Positions 57,887 to 64,000 of a DNA stretch of 64,000 nt are shown one piece after another. The notes beneath the pieces were generated by a model. That model did not search any database and had not been told where the DNA came from. It saw only the letters and a list, made by a program, of their open reading frames with translations. The stretch's first letter is position 1. Every line of letters begins with the position of its first letter. This stretch comes from Catonia carolina. Taxonomy: Eukaryota; Arthropoda; Insecta; Hemiptera; Achilidae. The DNA is taken from positions 4,572,721 through 4,636,720 of the forward strand of contig JAQMRL010000016.1 in the NCBI GenBank assembly GCA_035578175.1, written 5' to 3'. A program made the translations under genes and the position numbers.

Positions 57887-59097
57887 TCAACCCTGTTCAT
57901 CCGAACGTCGCTAATCCGAACACGTTCTGGACTCTTTAATTTTAAATCAAGGACGAAACTAAAAAATCTGGTGTGAAACACACACAAATTTCTCTTGCCA
58001 GTGCAAATAATTAAAAATAAACCAAGGATTAGTAGTAAAACATTAGAAGTAAACAAAAAACTAACCTCAATAAACATAACCTAATTTTAATCATATATGA
58101 AAGACGCAAAATTAAAATCGATCTCAGTTTGGCTTAATAATACGGAAAATCACTCTTTCACGCTAAACTAGGCTTTGTAGAGAAAAATGCTCTAAACAAA
58201 AGTTGTAGATCTTTTAATTTTTTATGAATTCGATTACATACACTTTGTCGTAAAATACAGACTAAGGCCGAAATCTTTAAAAAATAATTTTTCACACGTT
58301 TTCGTGAGAAAAAAACAGAAAATCGCTAATTACCGCTAAACTAAGCGTTATACAAAAAAATGCTTGAAATAAAAGTTGTAGAATTTTAAATTCTCTACAT
58401 TTTTTATTATGTAATTTTTGCGCTATAATACATATTAAAGCCGTAATCTTAAAAAACAATTTTTTTACGAAAAAACAGCCTCACCAAGAATTTCAGCAAA
58501 CATGGCGCCTACCCTATCTTGTAAAGACTAAAAAATTGAGTAAACCAGGCGATTTTAAAAAAAATCGTAGGACCGGTTTTTGAGAAAATTGCAAAAAAGT
58601 GAAAAATTAAACAAATAAACTACTACTTCCGGTTGACCGATTTTGATTAAAATGTTCGTGTCGGGTCCGGTAGTGGTATGTAACTTAAGTTTAAAGTTTC
58701 AAGTTCGTACGATGTTCCGTTCTTGAGATATTCTGTTCACACACACACACACACAGACCAATCGCTAAAAACATGTTTTTTGGGTTCAGGGGGTCTGAAA
58801 ACGTGTAGATCCGGTGAAAACTCGATTTCGAAAAATCGACATGAAAACAATACTTTCCTTCCTATTGGCAAGAGAAAGTAAAAATGTTTTACATGAAAAG
58901 AATATTGGTTTTTTAATTTTGGTGACAAAATTGAAATAGATTTATTTAATAGACACCCACGCGAGGACAGTTCATTCAAGATGCATTTAAATGAATTGAA
59001 TTCTTTTAATGAACATTTGTTTGTATGATTGCACTGTATTTCGTTTAATCCGAACCGGGTTTGGTCCCAATTAGTTCGGATTAACGGGTTTTGAGTG
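57887..59097. mobile_element. Pogo-like MITE split by B17
   Basis: TA-bounded ends with repeated ATCCGAAC words: left tcatccgaacgtcgctaatc, right ttagttcggattaacgggtt. Own length about 300 bases outside B17. Confidence 0.55.
57968..58879 (+). mobile_element. Family B copy B17
   Basis: Full length; the right-end hairpin is shortened to cctattgg, so the hairpin is dispensable for persistence of the copy. Confidence 0.85.
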
Positions 59098-59357
59098 TAT
59101 TAAAAAAAATTAATTTTTTTTTACATCTTTTATTTTGAATCTTTAACTGTTCTATAGAGCAATCAAACGATGAGAAAACATTGTATAATTAACAAGAACA
59201 GGCACGATATGAAATACGACATTCAGCAATGTTCAATTTTGGAATCACAATGAAAGTAAAAATATAGACTACTAACTATGAAAAGAAAAGTAATAAAAAT
59301 TCATACTGTCAAAGATAAGTTATTACTGATAGTAATAAAGCATATTGAAAGAAAAAT
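59098..59357. other. AT-rich sequence
   Basis: Nothing recognised. Confidence 0.4.
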
Positions 59358-59515
59358 TTGGTGTGCAACAATCACACAACTTTCTCCTGTCAATGCAAAT
59401 AACCTAATAGGCTATTCAACAACGTAACAAAAATCTTGTGTGAAACACTCACACGACTTTCTCTTGCCAATGCCAATTAATGAACAATATAACCTAACAT
59501 CAGTAATAAAACATT
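59358..59515 (+). mobile_element. Two tandem left-end pieces of family B
   Basis: 59358-59431 and 59435-59515 each begin at the family B left end (tttggtgtgcaacaatcaca; cttgtgtgaaacactcacac) and stop within 80 bases. The next full copy starts right after (59522). Confidence 0.75.
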
Positions 59516-59521
59516 AAAAAT

Positions 59522-60104
59522 CTGGTGTGAAACACACACAACTTTCTCTTGCCAATGCAAATAATTAATAATAAACCTAACATTATTAATAAAATATTAG
59601 AAATAAACAAAAACTAACCTCAAAAACATAACCTTATTTTAATCACGAGTGAATGACGCAAAATGAAAATCGAACTCAATTTGGCTTAAAAAAAAACGGA
59701 AAATCACACTTTCACGCTAAACTAGGCTCTGTAGAGAAAAATTCTCTAAATAAAAGTTGTATATCTCTTAATTTTCTATAAATTTTATTATATACACTTT
59801 TGTCGTAAAGTGCATACTAAGGCCGAAATCTTAAAAAAATCGATTTTTCACACGTTTTCGTGAGAAAAAAACAGAAAATCGCTAATTACCGCTAAACTAA
59901 GCGTTATACAAAAATAATGCTTGAAATAAAAGTTGTAGGTTTTTTAAATTCTCTACAATTTTTACTTTCTCTTGCCTATATGAATATATAGGAAGGAAAG
60001 TATTGTTTTCATGTCGATTTTTCGAAATCGAGTTTTCACCGGATCTATACGTTTTCAGACCCCCTGAACACAAAAAACATGTTTTTAGCGATTGGTCTGT
60101 GTGT

Positions 60105-60153
<49 letters not shown>

Positions 60154-61478
60154 TGTGTGTGAACAGAATATCTCAAGAACAGAACATCGTACGAACTTGA
60201 AACTTGAAACTTAAGTTACATACCACTACCGGACGCGACACGAACATTTTCATCAAAATCGGTCAACCGGAAGTAGTAGTTTATTCGTATAATTTTTCAG
60301 TTTTTTGCGATTTTCTCAAAAACTGGTCCTACGATTTTTTTAAAAATCGCCTATTTTACTCAATTTTTTATTCTCTACAAGATAGGGTAGGCGCCATGTT
60401 TGCTGAAATTCTCGGTGAGGCTGTTTTCACGTAAAAACGTTGTTTTTTTAGGATTACGGCTTTAATATAAATTTTAGCGCAAAAACTTATATAATAAAAG
60501 TTGTAGAGAATTTAAAAACCTACAACTTCTGTTTCAAACATTTTTTTGTATAATGCTTAGTTTAGCGGTAATTAGCGATTTTCTGTTTTTTTTCTCACGA
60601 AAACGTGAGAAAAATCTATTTTTTTAACATTTCGGTCTTAGTATGCATTTTACGACAAAAGTGTATATAATAAAAGTTATAGAAAATTAAAAGATCTACA
60701 ACTTTTGTTTAGAGCATTTTTCTCTACAGAGCCTAGTTTAGCGTGAAAGCGTGATTTTCCGTATTTTTAAGCCAAACTGAGTTCGATTGTCAATTTTGCG
60801 TCATTCACTCATGATTAAAATAAGGTTATGTTTTTGAGGTTAGTTTTTGTTTATTTCTAATATTTTATTAATAATGTTAGGTTTATTATTAATTATTTGC
60901 ATTAGCAAGAGAAAGTTGTGTGAGTGTTTCACACCAGATTTTTATTATATACATTTTTGCTCTAAAATTAATATGAAAGCCGTAATCTTAAAAAAACACA
61001 TTTTTTACGTAAAAACACCCTCACCAAGAATTTCAGCAAACATGGCGCTTACCCTATCTTTTAGAGAATAAAAAATTGAGTAAATGAGGCGATTTTTAAA
61101 AAAATCGTAGGACCAGTTTTGGAGAAAATCGCAAAAAACTGAAAAATTATACGAATAAACTACTACTTCCGGTTGACCGATTTTGATGAAAATGTTCGTG
61201 TCGGGTCTGGTAGTGGTATGTAACTTAAGTTTCAAGTTCGTACGATGTTCCGTTCTTGAGATATTCTGTTCACACACACACACACCCACACGCACGCACG
61301 CACGCACGCGCGCGCGCGCGCGCACACACACACACACACACACAGACCAATCGCTAAAAACATGTTTTTTGGGTTCAGGGGGTCTGAAAACGTGTAGATC
61401 CGGTGAAAACTCGATTTCTAAAAATCGATATGAAAACAATACTTTCCTTCCTATATATTCATATAGGCAAGAGAAAGT
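59522..61478 (+). mobile_element. Family B copy B18, split by an inverted family B copy
   Basis: 59522-59963 and 60944-61478 are the two halves; B19 lies between. The right half has a long CA/CG tract (61272-61342). Confidence 0.88.
59964..60937 (-). mobile_element. Family B copy B19, inserted in B18
   Basis: Complete minus-orientation copy, ATTTTT on both sides (59958-59963, 60938-60943). The uninterrupted target caatttttattata is known from B2, so the element borders can be set to the base: ACTTTCTC... to ...CACACCAG. Confidence 0.92.
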
Positions 61479-61497
61479 AAAAATAAACAAAAAATAT

Positions 61498-61580
61498 CTG
61501 GTGTCAAACACTCACACAACTTTCTCTTGCCAATACAAATAATGAACAATTTAACCTAACATTATTAAACAACGTAAAAA
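61498..61580 (+). mobile_element. Left-end piece of family B
   Basis: About 80 bases from ctggtgtcaaacactcacac to cattattaaacaacgtaaaa; the same breakpoint style as 59358-59431 (caacgtaac). Confidence 0.7.
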
Positions 61581-61590
61581 AAGGAAAAAT

Positions 61591-61772
61591 GGCCGCCTTC
61601 TTGACGCAGTGGATAGCGCGCTAGCCTACTAAGCAGAGGTCCCGGGTTCGATTCCCGGCTATACAATAAAATTATAACAAGTCACAACCCAAAATTCCAT
61701 AACCTACTGTAGTCGCTAATGACCAAGCTGTTGATGCGACTTAAAAAATAATAATAATAACAATAATAAACT
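61591..61772 (+). mobile_element. tRNA-derived SINE, about 180 bases
   Basis: Head with A box (CAGTGGATAGCGC) and B box (GGGTTCGATTCCC at 61645), body with gtcgctaatgaccaagctg and ttgatgcgac, and a taataataataac tail. Acceptor ends do not pair, so not a tRNA gene. Confidence 0.75.
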
Positions 61773-61845
61773 GGTAATCTTTTCTGCATAGATTTCTTTT
61801 CAACTTTTGATTTGGTTTCACATATTATTATTGTTAGTATAAAAT

Positions 61846-62243
61846 ACTGCCCATAACAGACAGGTAGAGTGTCGAATTATTGACACTCAATCTGTTCGTT
61901 GCAGGGCTAAAATAAATAGTTGTGTTTCTTATCACATGGTCAGCCAATTAAATGACTGAATCATTTCAGAACAGAAGAGGTAGAGATGTAAATGATACTA
62001 ATCAGAGTTATCTCCTCTGAGAGTAATGAATTTCATTATACAGCCAGACCCTGTGGTGAATGAAGTGAAGGTGTCATTTGCAGAGTGTAAAATATGTGCT
62101 TTTCAGAGGGCCCGGCATGCTGATAAGCGTACCTTTCCACTCAGTGAGTTGTGGCAATGGTAAACCACCTCACTCCTTGTATTACTTAGTAAAACCACTA
62201 CAGGTTCAAACCAGCCTACAAGCTGATCACCTAAACAACAATA
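61846..62243 (+). mobile_element. SINE-like family A, copy A10
   Basis: Full length, ends ctaaacaacaa. No clear target duplication. Confidence 0.85.
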
Positions 62244-63025
62244 TGATGGTTATGACGCGAAATGGATAACAATGAACTCAGCAGCCAAATCCCAAGCCTC
62301 GCTTTGGCTAGTTGCCTATAATACAACATTAATTAATGTATTATTTTACTAGATAATGTATTCTGTAAAATTGAAAAAATGTGTATAATTAAATTAAATT
62401 AATTAATTAATTAATTAATGAAATTATCGTTGAATTTTATAAAATGCCTAAAACTGTTCCATTTTCCAAGTTGTAACAGTATGAAAATTGAAAAATTTAG
62501 GCTCAGAAATGCGCTAAAAACGTGTTTTTAAGATGTGGAATTTTACAAATTTTTTCCCGCGAGAGGACGCCTGGACCCCTCTCCCCACTTGATGCTAAAT
62601 GCGCCACTGACCCACGGCAATACACGTGCGTTTGCCTCACAACTAATCAAAAATGATCATCGCAATAAATTCACCGGTTAAGCAGCTAAAGAAAATAATG
62701 TAACAAATGAGCAACGAGCAGATGTTCGACGTCGTCATCCATTTTCAACGAGAACCAGCCGGGAGACCGTTTGGCGCGTGCCGTTGAAAAGGACTTATCC
62801 CCTCGCTCTTCGCCCCTCTACCTTTCTCACAAGGTACAATTGTATTAGTAACAGGGCCCTGCCCTCTCCCCAATTCAAACTGACGGTTAAACCCCTCCCC
62901 CTACCCAACTTTGTTTAGTCCGTACGTACTAACCCCTCCGGTATGATAATTCCAACTCGCTAGTAAAAACCAATACAACAACCGAGTCCAGAAGTCTACT
63001 AAAAGTTGTGTAATTCAGTCGGTGG
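62244..63025. other. Unclassified sequence, locally C-rich
   Basis: (ATTA)n run at 62391-62420. 62570-62960 is richer in CCCCTCC-type runs and might be old repeat DNA. No gene. Confidence 0.4.
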
Positions 63026-64000
63026 CTTTTAAACTTCACATCCTGTAGGAATACTATAACGGAAAAAGGGATTTAACAAAGTAAGTCAGTCAGTTCAAAT
63101 TACGTACTATTTTGTAAATTAACAAATTACTTATTTGTTACAAATAAGTATAAATTATTATAAATTAAATTATTATAAATTATATAAATAATTATAAATT
63201 AACAACGAAACAAATAAATTTAAAAAAATAATTTATTTCTTTTTTAAAAAACTGCAACAATAGATATTAAATATCTTATTTTATAACCGATTTCGATGTA
63301 GTATAAAAGTATTAACAATTAAAACCGTCTGTATATATTTAACTTTTAAACATTAGCCTTTAAATTTTCATTTTAAATTTCTTCGGCGTTCGGGCCAGCC
63401 GTCTGGAGGAAAGTCGCTATATTTGTTTAGTAATACCGGTTGGGCAAGCGACTTTGTATGGTGACCAGTTGGCAGCCACCCATGAACAAACTCTACTGGG
63501 GGTCCCTGTTAAAATTCATGTCTAATCCTCGTCTAAAAAATACAGCAAAAATCAGCAATCAAATTGGGTAGTTGTTAACAATGTACAGTTCCCAATAGCA
63601 AATAAAAGTTAAAAAAAAATTTCTTCAGTTTATTTATTAGATAGTGGTTACCGGTGTTCTTTGATGGTTGGGGCTCAATTAACCATACTTTTAAACTTCA
63701 CATCCTGTAGGAATACTATAACGGAAAAGCGATTTAAGTCAGTCAGTTCAAATCACGAACTATTTTGTAAATTAACAAATTACTTAAATGAAACACATAA
63801 ATTAAAAATAATTTATTTCTTTAAAAAAAAAAAATGCAACAATAGACATTAAATATCTTATTTTGTAACAGATTTCGATTCAGTATAAAAGTATAACAAT
63901 TACAATCCGTCTGTCTGTATTTAACTTTAAACATTAGCCTATCAAAAAATTTTTTTTTAAACATTCCTTCAGTTTATTTAATACTAGACAGTGGTTGCCG
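63026..64000 (+). repeat. Tandem duplication carrying a SINE S fragment, running off the window
   Basis: 63026-63362 and 63688-63943 start with the same sequence (cttttaaacttcacatcctg). A piece of SINE S (gtggttaccggtg ... ggttgggg) stands before the second unit at 63641-63687, and its start appears again at 63978-64000 after the second unit. So the array has at least two units and seems to continue. Confidence 0.75.

Overview
The window is animal nuclear DNA, almost certainly from an insect. The evidence is an RR-1 (Rebers-Riddiford) cuticular protein gene with the usual insect exon layout, a spliced homologue of the mitochondrial PPR protein PTCD1, GT-AG introns, and a dense load of mariner/Tc1, IS630-like, hAT, Harbinger-like, LINE, SINE and LTR-type repeats. 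The order cannot be proven by reading alone; a hemipteran is my weak guess from the style of the transposases. There are no bacterial operons, rRNA genes, intact tRNA genes or CRISPR arrays.

Only two host genes can be supported, both on the minus strand. (1) A 156-residue RR-1 cuticle protein runs from 10783 down to 1104 in three coding exons (6, 278 and 187 bp) with a TATA box at 10854-10861. Its 7.9 kb second intron is packed with transposons. (2) A Ptcd1 homologue runs from 45290 down to 26752 in nine coding exons that join in phase to 479 residues plus stop, with an AATAAA signal at 26710-26715. Its 5' exons were not found.

Layout. 1-1.1 kb: 3' flank of the cuticle gene with a SINE and a small MITE. 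1.3-9.2 kb: intron 2, holding two foldback families, a truncated LINE, a TTAA-flanked MITE and a 1.0 kb palindromic element. 11.0-15.2 kb: a nest of four mariner/pogo/IS630-type elements directly upstream of the cuticle promoter. 15.2-26.7 kb: intergenic repeats, including a 1.4 kb foldback and a Tc1 remnant. 26.7-45.3 kb: Ptcd1, each large intron filled with repeats. 45.3-64 kb: no host gene seen; repeats only, ending in a tandem duplication that reaches the window edge.

Two repeat families dominate. Family B (about 0.95 kb, about 19 copies or pieces) has no coding capacity, asymmetric terminal inverted repeats, a hairpin at one end, an internal CA/GT microsatellite and A/T-tract insertion sites; this architecture best fits a non-autonomous Helentron (HINE/DINE-1 type). 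Family A (about 395 bp, ten copies) has variable 7-13 bp target duplications and a short (AAC)n tail, as expected of a SINE, but no clear tRNA-like head. Repeats sit inside repeats throughout, which gives a readable order of insertion events. Strand for family B is set as reading from CTGGTGTGAAACAC to GGCAAGAGAAAGT; Helentron polarity would be the reverse.
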